Notes under the pieces: generated by a model
The model's input: only the letters and a program-made list of their open reading frames with translations
What the model was told of the DNA's origin: nothing
The model's database searches: none
Made by a program: the position numbers and the translations under genes
Source of the DNA: Sphingomonas sp. G-3-2-10
GTDB lineage: Bacteria > Pseudomonadota > Alphaproteobacteria > Sphingomonadales > Sphingomonadaceae
Assembly (NCBI RefSeq): GCF_012927115.1
Contig: NZ_JABBFY010000001.1
Location: forward strand, 1,736,001 to 1,800,000
DNA length: 64,000 bases
Direction: 5' to 3'
Shown: piece by piece, positions 1 through 8,632 of the stretch
Layout: each line of letters opens with the position of its first letter
How positions within the stretch are numbered: position 1 is the stretch's first letter

Positions 1-664
1 GTTTGGCGACCTTGCGGCCGAGCCGCTCGGCGACCTGGGGATAGCGATCGGGCTGGACCGATCCGTACATGCTCAGCCGCAGGAATTCCTGCGAGAAGCG
101 ATGCGCCAGCGCGCGGCGCTCCTCCTCGCCATGCGCATGCGATCGCGCCCAGACCGGCCACAGGAACGCACTTGCCAGCATGATCACCGACAGCACTTCG
201 GCATCGACGCCTTCGCGCGAATTGTCGGTGCTGGCGAACCGCTCGAGCGAGCCTTCATATTCGCGCCAGAAGGGGTCGGCCGTGGGATCGGGCGACGACA
301 GCAGCTGAAGCAGCCAGATCCGGCCGAGCTCGGGATTGTCCATTGCGAAATTGACCAGCCGATCGGTGGTGTCGGCGATGTCGACATCCTCGACCTGCCG
401 CTCGCCGATCGTCTCCGGATCGCCGAACACCGCGCGAAACATCTGTTCGGACACCCCGTCGGCGGTCGCTTCGATCAGATTCTCGCGGGTCTTGAAATGC
501 TGATAGGCGGTGCCGCGATTGACCCCGGCAAGGTGCGCGACTTCGGACAGGCTGATTGCTTCGGGACCGTCCTTGGCCAGCAGGGTGCGCGCGGCGCGGA
601 GGATCGCTTCGCGCGTCTCGACCGGATCCCGGGTCCGCTTCTGCCTTGGCTCCGCCATCGCCAT
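1..664 (-). CDS. TetR/AcrR-family transcriptional regulator (partial, C-terminus off left edge)
   Basis: The minus strand carries an open frame from ATG at 664 to the left edge with no stop, so the 3' end is missing. The first ~60 residues form a TetR-type helix-turn-helix: a basic arm, then EAILRAARTLLAKDG, ISLSEVAHLAGVNRGTAYQHF and KTRENLI. The remainder is the variable ligand-binding domain. A second in-frame ATG at 658 and a GTG at 670 are alternative starts. It reads away from the receptor gene at 864-3311, with about 200 bases between them. It may control nearby catabolic genes, but the ligand is unknown. Confidence 0.85.
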   Translation of the reverse strand, partial: MAMAEPRQKRTRDPVETREAILRAARTLLAKDGPEAISLSEVAHLAGVNRGTAYQHFKTRENLIEATADGVSEQMFRAVFGDPETIGERQVEDVDIADTTDRLVNFAMDNPELGRIWLLQLLSSPDPTADPFWREYEGSLERFASTDNSREGVDAEVLSVIMLASAFLWPVWARSHAHGEEERRALAHRFSQEFLRLSMYGSVQPDRYPQVAERLGRKVAK

Positions 665-808
665 CCTCACTTCGTCTTCGACATGCCGTCGATATGGGTG
701 ACAGTCCTGTTCTCCTGCCCGCAGGAGTCAATCGCGAACCGCGTTCCGCGCCCCGGCAAGCCGCGCTGATCGCCCGGGCGAAGGCTGGCGGCGTTGCCGC
801 AAAGGAAA

Positions 809-837
809 ACGGCCGGGCAGCAATGCCGCCCGGCCGT
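809..837 (-). terminator. Rho-independent terminator after the first TonB receptor
   Basis: Ten-base perfect arms (ACGGCCGGGC at 809-818, its complement at 828-837) with a nine-base loop lie just past the receptor stop at 864. On the minus strand the stem is followed by a T-rich run (TTTTCCTTT), the expected order for termination of the receptor transcript. Confidence 0.75.
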
Positions 838-863
838 CCCCAGGTTCTGAAAGGTCTTACCGT

Positions 864-3311
864 TCAGCGCGAGCCGAAGCGGAACTTGAAGCTAAGGCCG
901 AACTCGCGAAGCGGCGTGGTGGTGATGCCGACATAGCCGGTATCCGCGCTGGTGCCGGTCGGGCCGGTCAGGATCGGACCGGTCGGGCCGAACCCGCCGA
1001 AGCCGAGCTGCTGGTACGAGGTCGACAGCGGGTTACCGCGCGTCAGTACGCGAACTTCATCGGTGAGGTTCTTGGCATAGGCAGTCAGTTCCCACTGGCC
1101 GTCCGGCGCACGGATGCCGACGAACAGGTTGAGCAGGCCATAGCTGCCGACATCGTCGAACGCGCTGGTCGGATCGCCCTGCGAGCTGCCGTTCAGGTTG
1201 AACAGGCCGCGCAGATAACCATCGACATGGCCGGTGATCGGCACGCTGTATTCGGTCTGGAACGAAGCGCTGAATGGCGCCTGGAAGGCCGAGCGCTGCG
1301 TGACGTTGCACTGGGACAGGTTGTTCGCGCCGACCGCCGCCTGCAGCGCCGCCAGCGTCGGCGCCGTCGTCGAGGTGTCCGGCTTGCCGTCGCCGTTCAG
1401 ATCGTTGCACGGGATCGTCCCGTTCTTGATCTTGCCGTCGGAATAGGCGGCGACCACACCCATGCTCCAGCGCGGCGTGATGTTGCCCGAAAGTTCGAGT
1501 TCGATGCCCTTCACTTCGACCGGGACGGCCCCGACGAAGTTGAACACGCCGACCTGCTGCGCGGTGCCGGTGACCTGGCCCTGTGCGTTACGGACAGCGA
1601 CGGTGTTGACGTAATAGACACCGTTCGGCGAGCGATACGGGAAGTTGGAGAACTTCTGGAAATAGGCGCTGGCATTGAACCGCACCCGGCGATCGAACAG
1701 CGAGCTCTTGAAGCCCACTTCATAGGACTGCGAGGTTTCCGCCGCGAGGTTCAGGAACGAGTTCTCGCGAGCCGAGCGAGCGATGTTGAAATCGCCCACC
1801 GCGGAGATGCCGGGACGATAGGACGTGCCGGTGTTGGCATAGACCATGAAGTCGGGCGAGAAGGAGTGCTTGATCGACGCGGTGTAGATCACCTTGTCGT
1901 CGTCCTGCGCGTTGCTCGCGGCCAGACTGCCATTGATGTAGAGTTGGCCGTCATCCTTGTAGCTGATGAAGCGCACGCCGCCCGAGACTTCGGTGGATTC
2001 GCCGATATGCGCCGTCACGTTGCCGAAGAACGAGCGCTCGTGCGACTTGCCGGTGCGGCGGATCGCGGTCTGGTTGACCGTGGCGACGCCGCCGCCCAGC
2101 GCGACCGGCAGGCGGATCACGGTCGGCGAGTTCAGCGTGGTTGGCGTGTCGTTCACATAATCGAACCCGCCGATGACGTAGTCGAACATGCCGAACACGC
2201 GCTCCTGGTTTTGAAGGCGGAGTTCGTGCGAGGTCGATTTGATGTTCGACTGGGTGCGCTGCACCACCGTGGTCGCCGGGAAGAAGTTCGCCGGGTCCTG
2301 GTTGCCGAACGAGTCGATGTTCTGCGTGTAGTGCGAGAATTGATAGATCAGCTGCTGGCCGCCGAACGACACTTCGCCGCGCCCGTTATAGATGTCGAAC
2401 AGCTGGGTCAGATAGGTCGGACGCGCGACGTTCGACAGGCGATCCTTCGGCCCGATCAGCACCGGGGTGGCAATCGCCGCCGGATTGACGTTGCGGAAGG
2501 ATTCGACCTGCCCGAACTGACGCGAGAAGCGATCGATCCGCTGATAATTGCCTTCAAGGCGCAGCCAGTCCGCCGGCTCGACCAGCGCCGAGACGCGGAC
2601 GCTGCGCGCGTCGGTATAGGGATCGCGGGCATCGGCCGTGCGGTCGATCGAATGGATCCGGTTGCCCTCGCCCTGATCGATCACGCCGGCGACGCGGATC
2701 GCCGCGATGCCCTTGATCACCGGAAGGTTGATCGCGCCCTGCCCGTTCATCGTGCCGATGTTGTTGGCCGTCAGCTCGACATAGCCGCCAATCTCGTAAA
2801 GGTCGGGCTTCTTCGTGGTGACCACGATCGAGCCCGACGGGGAAGCGCGGCCGCGCAGCGTGCCCTGCGGACCCCGCACGACTTCGATCTGGCCGACGTC
2901 GTACATCTGCTGAAGAACCACGCCAGCCGTCAGCGGCGCATCGTTCTGGTAGAATTCGACCGTGGCGTTGAAGCCGCTGGCGTTCACGTCGAAATTGACG
3001 CCGCGCATCTGCGCGTTGCCGCCGATGCCGTTGGCGTTGTTCGAAAGCTGAAGGCCCGGAACCAGGTCCTTCACTTCGGTGAAATCGCGCAGGCCCAGAT
3101 TGGCGATCGCATCTCCGGTGACCGCGTTCACCACCGCCGGAACGTCCTGAATGCTTTCGTCGCGGCGGCGGGCCTGGACGACGATTTCCTCGTTCTGCGA
3201 GGCTTCGGCGGATGCCGCCGGATCCTGCGGCGCGGCAGTCTGTGCACTGGCCGGCGCGGCGATCGCCAACAGGCAGACGCCTGCCATCGAAGTTGCGAAA
3301 ATGGTTCTCAC
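864..3311 (-). CDS. TonB-dependent outer-membrane receptor
   Basis: Predicted 815-residue ligand-gated outer-membrane channel energised by TonB. I chose the GTG at 3311 over a longer frame because a strong GGGGAGGAGG ribosome site precedes it and a clean signal peptide follows (hydrophobic core, cleavage after APASA). The mature start has a TonB-box-like stretch (NEEIVVQARRR). The plug domain follows with VPAVVNAVTGD, MRGVNF and VRGPQGTLRGR, then a long beta-barrel ending in a typical aromatic/basic C-terminus (KFRFGSR). No siderophore genes are nearby, so uptake of a catabolic substrate is more likely than iron. A hairpin terminator follows at 809-837. Confidence 0.93.
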   Translation of the reverse strand: MRTIFATSMAGVCLLAIAAPASAQTAAPQDPAASAEASQNEEIVVQARRRDESIQDVPAVVNAVTGDAIANLGLRDFTEVKDLVPGLQLSNNANGIGGNAQMRGVNFDVNASGFNATVEFYQNDAPLTAGVVLQQMYDVGQIEVVRGPQGTLRGRASPSGSIVVTTKKPDLYEIGGYVELTANNIGTMNGQGAINLPVIKGIAAIRVAGVIDQGEGNRIHSIDRTADARDPYTDARSVRVSALVEPADWLRLEGNYQRIDRFSRQFGQVESFRNVNPAAIATPVLIGPKDRLSNVARPTYLTQLFDIYNGRGEVSFGGQQLIYQFSHYTQNIDSFGNQDPANFFPATTVVQRTQSNIKSTSHELRLQNQERVFGMFDYVIGGFDYVNDTPTTLNSPTVIRLPVALGGGVATVNQTAIRRTGKSHERSFFGNVTAHIGESTEVSGGVRFISYKDDGQLYINGSLAASNAQDDDKVIYTASIKHSFSPDFMVYANTGTSYRPGISAVGDFNIARSARENSFLNLAAETSQSYEVGFKSSLFDRRVRFNASAYFQKFSNFPYRSPNGVYYVNTVAVRNAQGQVTGTAQQVGVFNFVGAVPVEVKGIELELSGNITPRWSMGVVAAYSDGKIKNGTIPCNDLNGDGKPDTSTTAPTLAALQAAVGANNLSQCNVTQRSAFQAPFSASFQTEYSVPITGHVDGYLRGLFNLNGSSQGDPTSAFDDVGSYGLLNLFVGIRAPDGQWELTAYAKNLTDEVRVLTRGNPLSTSYQQLGFGGFGPTGPILTGPTGTSADTGYVGITTTPLREFGLSFKFRFGSR

Positions 3312-3564
3312 GGAAACCTCCTCCCCTTGATGCGCCTGTTCGTTCTCGACTCTGCGCGTTGTCCTTGAGGCTGCGATATGCCTGAATAAAACCGGTTGGG
3401 GAGGGCCGCCGGGGCACATATCGCTACTGCGATTGCCCGCTTCTTTACTGGCAAGATCGACAGTATCGCGCGTGCGATCCTGTTGCTCGAAAGCCTCATG
3501 ATCGGCCCTCATCTATGGACGGCCACACACGCGTGCGCGCATTGCAGGCGAGAGAGGAATCCAG

Positions 3565-4371
3565 ATGAGCGGCACGCGAAATCCGAACGGCATTGCTGTG
3601 GTCACCGGCGCGGCGGGCGGCATGGGGCAGCCCGTGGCGGTACGGTTCGCAGCGCAGGGACGGCCGCTGCTGCTGTGTGATCTCGACGCGGATCGGCTGG
3701 AACAGGTCGCGGGTCCGTTGCGCGTCGTCGGCGGCGACGTGCGCATCCTCCCCGGCGACATCGCCGATCCCGCTTTCCCCGACCAACTGGTCGCGGCGCT
3801 GGACGGCGAACCCATCGCAGCGCTGGTCCACACCGCGGGCCTCTCGCCGACGCTTGCCGATGGCCCTCGCATCTTCGACGTCAACTTCACCGCCACCCGG
3901 CGGCTGGTCGACGCCGTCCGTCCGCGCATGGCATCCGGCGGGTGCGCGGTGCTGATCTCGTCCATGTCCGCCTATATGGCTGCCCGTCCGGAGATCGACG
4001 CAGCGATCCGCGATCTGATCGATGGCGACGGCGCCGCCATCGCCCCGATGATCACCGAGCCGCGCGGCGCTTATCCCATCTCGAAGCGCGCCGTGATCGC
4101 GCTGGTCGCGCGCGAAGCGGCGGCGTTCGGCGCGAAGGGCGCGCGGATCGCATCGATCGCACCGGGCCTGATCGACACCGGCATGGGCCGATCCGAAATG
4201 GCGGCGAGCGAGCAGACCAAGGTGATGCTCGCCCGTACCCCGCTGGGCCGGACCGGCATCGGCGACGAGATCGCGTCGGTCGCAGTATTCCTCTGCTCGA
4301 ACGACGCGAGCTATATCACCGGATGCGACATCAAGGTGGATGGCGGCACGCTGGCGGCGCTGGGGTTCTGA
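3565..4371 (+). CDS. SDR-family dehydrogenase resembling 3-alpha-hydroxysteroid dehydrogenase
   Basis: NAD(P)-dependent short-chain dehydrogenase of 268 residues. The Rossmann motif TGAAGGMG is at 14-21, the catalytic Ser near 133 and the YPISK (Y-x-x-x-K) motif at 170-174. The gap of about 37 residues between Ser and Tyr is much longer than the usual ~13; the same kind of insertion is known in Comamonas 3-alpha-hydroxysteroid dehydrogenase/carbonyl reductase. The NAG motif is changed to TAG. A GAGAGGA ribosome site precedes the ATG. The gene ends tail-to-tail with the acyl-CoA dehydrogenase at 4373. Oxidation of a hydroxyl on a bulky ring substrate is inferred. Confidence 0.9.
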   Translation: MSGTRNPNGIAVVTGAAGGMGQPVAVRFAAQGRPLLLCDLDADRLEQVAGPLRVVGGDVRILPGDIADPAFPDQLVAALDGEPIAALVHTAGLSPTLADGPRIFDVNFTATRRLVDAVRPRMASGGCAVLISSMSAYMAARPEIDAAIRDLIDGDGAAIAPMITEPRGAYPISKRAVIALVAREAAAFGAKGARIASIAPGLIDTGMGRSEMAASEQTKVMLARTPLGRTGIGDEIASVAVFLCSNDASYITGCDIKVDGGTLAALGF

Positions 4372-4372
4372 G

Positions 4373-5281
4373 CTAACCCCAGACCGCATCGGCAGCCGCC
4401 AGCGCCTGCGCGCCGCGCCCGCCCATATCGCCGACCAGCGCCTTGAGCCGATAGGTCCAAAGATGGAGCGGATGCTCCAGCGTCATGCCCATCGCGCCGA
4501 GGAACTGGTGGAAATCATAAGCCGCCGATCCCGCCGATTGCTGAACGTGCAGCGCGGCCAGCGCTGCGTCGCCCGGATCGAGCGTGGCCGCCGCCTTCAT
4601 CGCCAGCCAGTAGCCGCCGTTGGTGCGCACCTGCGCCTCGGCAAGCCGATGGCGCACCGCCTGAAACGCCGCGAGTGGACGCCCGAATTGCTGGCGATCG
4701 GTGACATAGGTGGCGGTGCTCTCCAGCGCGGCGGCGAGCAGCCCGGCGCCTTCGGCGGCGATAGCCACCTGCCACCGCGTGCGCAGCGCCTCCGGCGAGA
4801 TATCCAGCGTCACCGCACGATCCGGCACCGCGATCAGCGTCGCCATCGGATAGCCGTAGAGCGACTCCTTGTCGGTGCGGATATCGACTTCCCCGGCGGT
4901 GAAGCTGGTCACCGTATCGCCGAGCACCAGCACCGTCGCGCCGGGCTTCAGGAAGCGGATCGGACGGCGGAGCTTGCCCGTTTCGACCAGACAGACCGGC
5001 CGCGCGGCTTCGCCCAGCAACGGACGGATCAGCGCGCTGGTCGCGGCCTCGACCGCATAGGGCAATCGCGCCAGCCGCTCGACGATCAGCGCCGCCGAGA
5101 CGGTGCCCAGATCGGGATCGAACGCCACGTCGAGGAACCCGCCTTCGGCCAGTTCGCGGTCGAGTTCGTCGCTGGTCAGCGCAAAGCTGATGTCGTGAAT
5201 CGGCGGCGAGGCGAAGCGCTTGGTCAGGCTGTCGATCGCATCGAGGATCGCGACCTGATCGGGGGTGAGCGACAAGTCCAT
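4373..5281 (-). CDS. Acyl-CoA dehydrogenase, small/partner subunit type
   Basis: A 302-residue acyl-CoA dehydrogenase-fold protein, shorter than the usual ~380. It starts MDLSLTPDQVAILDAIDSL, the N-terminal helix typical of partner subunits, and keeps the C-terminal FAD-domain helices (DRQQFGRPLAAFQAVRHRLAEAQ). The ATG at 5281 overlaps the stop of the upstream dehydrogenase by one base (TGATG), which implies translational coupling. Such short-plus-long neighbours form alpha2beta2 dehydrogenases in actinobacterial steroid degradation (FadE26-FadE27, FadE28-FadE29 types). By analogy this subunit would work only with the product of 5281-6426. The in-frame extension upstream of 5281 lies inside the other gene and is not coding. 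Confidence 0.88.
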   Translation of the reverse strand: MDLSLTPDQVAILDAIDSLTKRFASPPIHDISFALTSDELDRELAEGGFLDVAFDPDLGTVSAALIVERLARLPYAVEAATSALIRPLLGEAARPVCLVETGKLRRPIRFLKPGATVLVLGDTVTSFTAGEVDIRTDKESLYGYPMATLIAVPDRAVTLDISPEALRTRWQVAIAAEGAGLLAAALESTATYVTDRQQFGRPLAAFQAVRHRLAEAQVRTNGGYWLAMKAAATLDPGDAALAALHVQQSAGSAAYDFHQFLGAMGMTLEHPLHLWTYRLKALVGDMGGRGAQALAAADAVWG

Positions 5282-6426
5282 CAGCGCGGCTCCCGCGGCA
5301 GTTTGAGCACGTCGGTGGCGATGATGTTGAGCTGGATTTCGGCGGCGCCCGCCGCGATCCCCGCCACGATCCCACGCTGGTGGTGCATCTTGAGATAGGG
5401 GTGCGCATCGCCCAGCGATTCGGGCAAATACTCGACGATGAATTCGGACACGCGGCGCTCGGCCATCACCGTGGCCGCGCGCGCCGACGAGGCTTCCGGC
5501 CCCACCGCTTCGCCCCGCGCGCGCTGGGCGACGATGGCGTAGCTGGCGAGGCGCGCCGCTTCGCACAAAGCGAGCGCGTTGGCAGCTTCGATACGCACGG
5601 CCTCGCCCGCAAACTCGTCCTGATCCTTCAGGATGCCGACCGCGCGATCAAGCGCCGCGCGCGCGAGATGATAGCGGGGAATGCCCAGCCGCTCGTTCTT
5701 GAGCGAGAAGGCGATGATCTCCCACCCCTGCCCTTCCGCCCCGATCCGCGCCGATTGCGGCACGACGACATCGTCGAAGAACACTTCATGGATGTCGCCT
5801 TCGCCGATGATCGACGGAATCTGGCGCACGGTAATGCCCGGCGTGTCCATCGGCACGAGCAGGATGCTGATGCCATTCTTGCGATCGTCGCTGGTGCGGC
5901 ACAGCAGGAAACAGGTTTCTGCGAGGCCGGCATAGCTGGTCCAGATCTTCTGGCCGGAGACGCGGTAATTCTCGCCATCGGGCACGGCGCGGGTGCGCAG
6001 CGACGCAAGGTCCGATCCCGAACCCGGCTCCGAAAAGCCCTGGCACCAGATCGCATTGCCCGCCGCGATCGGCGGCAGATAGCGCGCCTGCTGCTCCGCC
6101 GACCCGTATTTGACCAGCGTCGGCCCGATCCAATTGACGTTCATATACTGGGCGCCGCGCGGCTCGCCCGCGATCCACATCTCTTCGGCCAGGATCAGCT
6201 GGTGCCACGGATCGAGGCCCTGCCCCCCAATCTCGACCGGCCAGTGCGGGGTGAGCAGGCCGTCCTCGGCCAGCTTGCCGCAGAAGCGGCGCGAGAATTC
6301 GGTCAGTTCGGCCGAACCGGGACCATGCCCCGCGACATCCTCCCAGCCTTCAGGCAGGTTCGCGGACAGGAAATCCCGCAGCCGGCGCCGGAACGCCTCC
6401 TCCTCGCTGGTCCAGTCAAAATCCAT
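5281..6426 (-). CDS. Acyl-CoA dehydrogenase, large subunit type
   Basis: A 381-residue FAD-dependent acyl-CoA dehydrogenase introducing an alpha,beta double bond into a CoA thioester. Signatures are the N-terminal helix domain (MDFDWTSEEEAFRRRLRDFL), the FAD/substrate loop WCQGFSEPGSGSDLAS, GQKIWTSYA, and a C-terminal AAGAAEIQLNIIATDVL. The position holding the catalytic Glu of medium-chain enzymes (EGT) is Ala here, as in the similar subunits at 11850 and 30038, so the base must lie elsewhere. It is the first gene of a two-gene operon with 4373-5281, divergent from the crotonase at 6659 across a shared operator-like site. Confidence 0.93.
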   Translation of the reverse strand: MDFDWTSEEEAFRRRLRDFLSANLPEGWEDVAGHGPGSAELTEFSRRFCGKLAEDGLLTPHWPVEIGGQGLDPWHQLILAEEMWIAGEPRGAQYMNVNWIGPTLVKYGSAEQQARYLPPIAAGNAIWCQGFSEPGSGSDLASLRTRAVPDGENYRVSGQKIWTSYAGLAETCFLLCRTSDDRKNGISILLVPMDTPGITVRQIPSIIGEGDIHEVFFDDVVVPQSARIGAEGQGWEIIAFSLKNERLGIPRYHLARAALDRAVGILKDQDEFAGEAVRIEAANALALCEAARLASYAIVAQRARGEAVGPEASSARAATVMAERRVSEFIVEYLPESLGDAHPYLKMHHQRGIVAGIAAGAAEIQLNIIATDVLKLPREPR

Positions 6427-6583
6427 GCAAACCTTCGCTCAAAAAGTGACGCCCGCGCGCTGCGCGGCATCGATTGCCAGCCATGCTCTCCCGCGGCGAG
6501 ACTATCAGATCGGCGCGGGGACGATCACCGCGCGGGCGATATGTCATCCGGCTCCGGCTACAGCCTCACCGGCACCCGTATTA

Positions 6584-6591
6584 ATCCGGAC
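6584..6591. promoter_or_regulatory. Candidate operator, GTCCGGAC family (ATCCGGAC)
   Basis: The sequence TTAATCCGGACAAATTT lies in the divergent space between the dehydrogenase (start 6426) and the crotonase (start 6659). Its core differs by one base from the palindrome GTCCGGAC found in other intergenic spaces of this region. A/T-rich flanks on both sides are typical of the set. Confidence 0.5.
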
Positions 6592-6658
6592 AAATTTTAG
6601 AGCAAGCGGCTTTGCATCTTCGCGCGGCGTGATAAGGGACGGGCAAGGAGAGCTGCCC

Positions 6659-7459
6659 ATGACCGCCAATTTGCCCGGATATGAGACCATCCTGCTCGAG
6701 CGCCGCGAGCGCCTGCTGGTCCTCACCTTCAACCGGCCCGACGCGATGAACGCGGTCAATCTGGCGCTGCACGACGAACTTCCCGAGGCGCTGGCCTTCG
6801 CGGCAAACGATCCCGGTTCGGACGTGATCCTGCTCACCGGCGCGGGCCGCGCCTTCTCCGCCGGCGGCGACATCGCGCATATGGAGCATAACGCCGCCAA
6901 CCCCCACCTGTTCGACCACGAAGCGCGTCAAGCAAAGCGGATCGTCAACGCGCTGCTCGACATCGAGAAGCCGGTGGTGTGCCGGATGAACGGCCATGCG
7001 GTGGGCCTGGGCGCGACCATCGCCCTGCTGTGCGACATCATCATCGCCGCCGACACGGCGCGGATCGGGGACCCGCATGTCGGCATCGGGCTGGTCGCGG
7101 GCGATGGCGGCGCGCTGGTCTGGGCACAGCGGATCGGCATCGCGCGCGCCAAGGAATATCTGCTGACCGGCGAATTGCTGACCGCGGTAAAGGCCGCGGA
7201 GATCGGCCTGATCAACCACGCCGTTCCCGCGGATCAGCTCGACGATGCGGTCGATACGCTGTGCGGCAAGCTGCTCGACGGCGCGCCCAACGCGATCCGC
7301 TGGACCAAGGTGCTGACCAACATGGAGCTGAAGCGCATCGCCAATGCGGTGATGGAAGCCGGCATCGCCTACGAATCCGTCAGCGTCCGCTCCGCCGATC
7401 ACCGCGAAGGCGTCGCCGCGCTGAAGGAGAAGCGCAAGCCGGTGTTCACCGGACGCTGA
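6659..7459 (+). CDS. Enoyl-CoA hydratase/isomerase (crotonase) family protein
   Basis: A 266-residue crotonase-fold protein acting on CoA thioesters. ATG at 6659 has an AAGGAGA site; the longer open frame upstream is not coding. The oxyanion-hole segments are present (SAGGDIAHM and the GLGATIALLCD helix). Both catalytic glutamates of classical hydratases are replaced: Thr where Glu144 would be, and His in GDPHVGIG where Glu164 would be. Plain hydration is therefore doubtful; isomerase, hydrolase or lyase activity is possible. It reads away from the dehydrogenase pair at 4373-6426 and probably works in the same pathway. Confidence 0.88.
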   Translation: MTANLPGYETILLERRERLLVLTFNRPDAMNAVNLALHDELPEALAFAANDPGSDVILLTGAGRAFSAGGDIAHMEHNAANPHLFDHEARQAKRIVNALLDIEKPVVCRMNGHAVGLGATIALLCDIIIAADTARIGDPHVGIGLVAGDGGALVWAQRIGIARAKEYLLTGELLTAVKAAEIGLINHAVPADQLDDAVDTLCGKLLDGAPNAIRWTKVLTNMELKRIANAVMEAGIAYESVSVRSADHREGVAALKEKRKPVFTGR

Positions 7460-7501
7460 CCGGAATCCCCTTCCCCGCAAGGAGCGGCTAGGGGTGGGTT
7501 A

Positions 7502-7534
7502 GAAAAGGTCGGGGCTCGATGCCCCGGCCTTTTC
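7502..7534. terminator. Bidirectional hairpin terminator
   Basis: Arms of 14 bases (7502-7515 and 7521-7534, one G-T pair) with a five-base loop and A-rich/T-rich outer ends. It sits between the convergent crotonase (stop 7459) and GntR gene (stop 7547). Confidence 0.85.
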
Positions 7535-7546
7535 CATTCTTGCCGT

Positions 7547-8290
7547 TCAGTTCTTCACCCGCCGCATCGTCACCGCGTGGCGATAGCGCTCGGACGGGTG
7601 CGTATTGATCGTCAGCTGCGCGATCTGGCCGTTCGCCAATTTGTACGTATGACGCACCTCCAGCGCAGGCGATCCGACCTCGACCAGCAGCGGCGACGCC
7701 AACTCCGCGGGGACGAGTATTGCGGATATTTCCTGCCGCACCTCGACCATGCGCACCCCGAACAGATCCTCGATCAGCGGGAAGATCGGCGCCTTGTGGC
7801 TTTCCAGCAGCCGGCTGACCCCGGCAAAGTCGCGATGGATGAAATAGTCGGCCAGGCCGAGCGGGATTTCCGACCCGACGTTGAAGCCCAGCGCCCGGAC
7901 CGACAGCCACTCCTCGCCCACGTCGAACCCGGTCCGTTCCGCCAGCGCCTTGTCGACGGTGACCATCTTCATCCATTCGATCACGATGTAGGAACCGCTG
8001 GCGAAGTGCAGCAAATCCTCGATCGACATGGCGCCGAAGTTGCGCGAACCGATCGAAGGCGGCGGAATCACGACGGTTCCGGCGCCACGCCGCGAGGAAA
8101 TCAGCCCGTCGTCGCGCAGCTGCCCCAATGCGCCGCGCACCGTGTAGCGGCTGACCGAGAAACGCTGGCAAAGCTCGCCCTCCGTCGGAAGCTGGGCGCC
8201 GACCGGGAAGTCGCCTTTCATGATTTCCTGCTTCAGCACCTTGGCGATCTGCAGGTACAGGGGTTCCTCGGGTACGGCCTTTTCGGGCAT
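7547..8290 (-). CDS. GntR-family (HutC/UTRA) transcriptional regulator
   Basis: A 247-residue regulator. The N-terminal winged helix (residues ~8-75) reads EPLYLQIAKVLKQEIMKGDFPVG, LPTEGELCQRFSVSRYTVRGAL, LRDDGLISSRRGAGTVV, the standard GntR pattern. The C-terminal part is a UTRA-type ligand domain (VRHTYKLANGQIAQLT). I place the start at the ATG at 8290 because AGAGG lies six bases upstream; the frame stays open to 8320. HutC-type regulators usually bind short palindromes of the GT-N-TA-N-AC class and release DNA on binding a pathway metabolite. The GTCCGGAC-like sites in this region fit that class, so this is the best local candidate to read them. Confidence 0.93.
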   Translation of the reverse strand: MPEKAVPEEPLYLQIAKVLKQEIMKGDFPVGAQLPTEGELCQRFSVSRYTVRGALGQLRDDGLISSRRGAGTVVIPPPSIGSRNFGAMSIEDLLHFASGSYIVIEWMKMVTVDKALAERTGFDVGEEWLSVRALGFNVGSEIPLGLADYFIHRDFAGVSRLLESHKAPIFPLIEDLFGVRMVEVRQEISAILVPAELASPLLVEVGSPALEVRHTYKLANGQIAQLTINTHPSERYRHAVTMRRVKN

Positions 8291-8632
8291 CTTCAGCCTC
8301 TTGGTTCTTGTTCTGGTCAAACAATCCTTGGCATTATTACGCCGACCCGGAAAGTACAGGTTCCCGATTACATCGAATGCCCCGGCGCGAACGGCGCCTT
8401 TCCGATGCCTAGCCCAGATAATTTATGCGGACAATGCGAGGCTGGACGAAACGCCCCGGCGTTGACGACGACCGCGGCGCAAGATATGTCTGGACAACCA
8501 TAAAGAAACCCCTGGCCGCTTCCTTCAGGACGTGGCGGAATCCAGAGTTCGCGGGCGGCAACGCGCCGGCGCGGTCGCATGGCCGCGCCCGATGCCGACC
8601 GTCCCGCTTCGGAGGACCGGGGACGCAAGAGG
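8291..8632. other. Divergent intergenic region gntR / MFS transporter
   Basis: About 340 bases with no convincing gene. It holds one operator-like site at 8488-8495 and a half site (TTATGCGGACAA) near 8422-8434. Several in-frame ATGs of the transporter lie at its right end (8579, 8633), so the true boundary is uncertain. Confidence 0.6.
8488..8495. promoter_or_regulatory. Candidate operator, GTCCGGAC family (GTCTGGAC)
   Basis: ATATGTCTGGACAACC lies between the divergent gntR (start 8290) and MFS gene. The arms GTC/GAC are kept, with TG instead of CG at the centre. Its position would let the regulator control itself and the transporter. Confidence 0.55.

Noticed and set aside
255..731. A 158-codon minus-strand frame at the left end
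   Set aside because: The real gene there is the TetR frame ending off the edge; this one is out of frame and Arg-rich.
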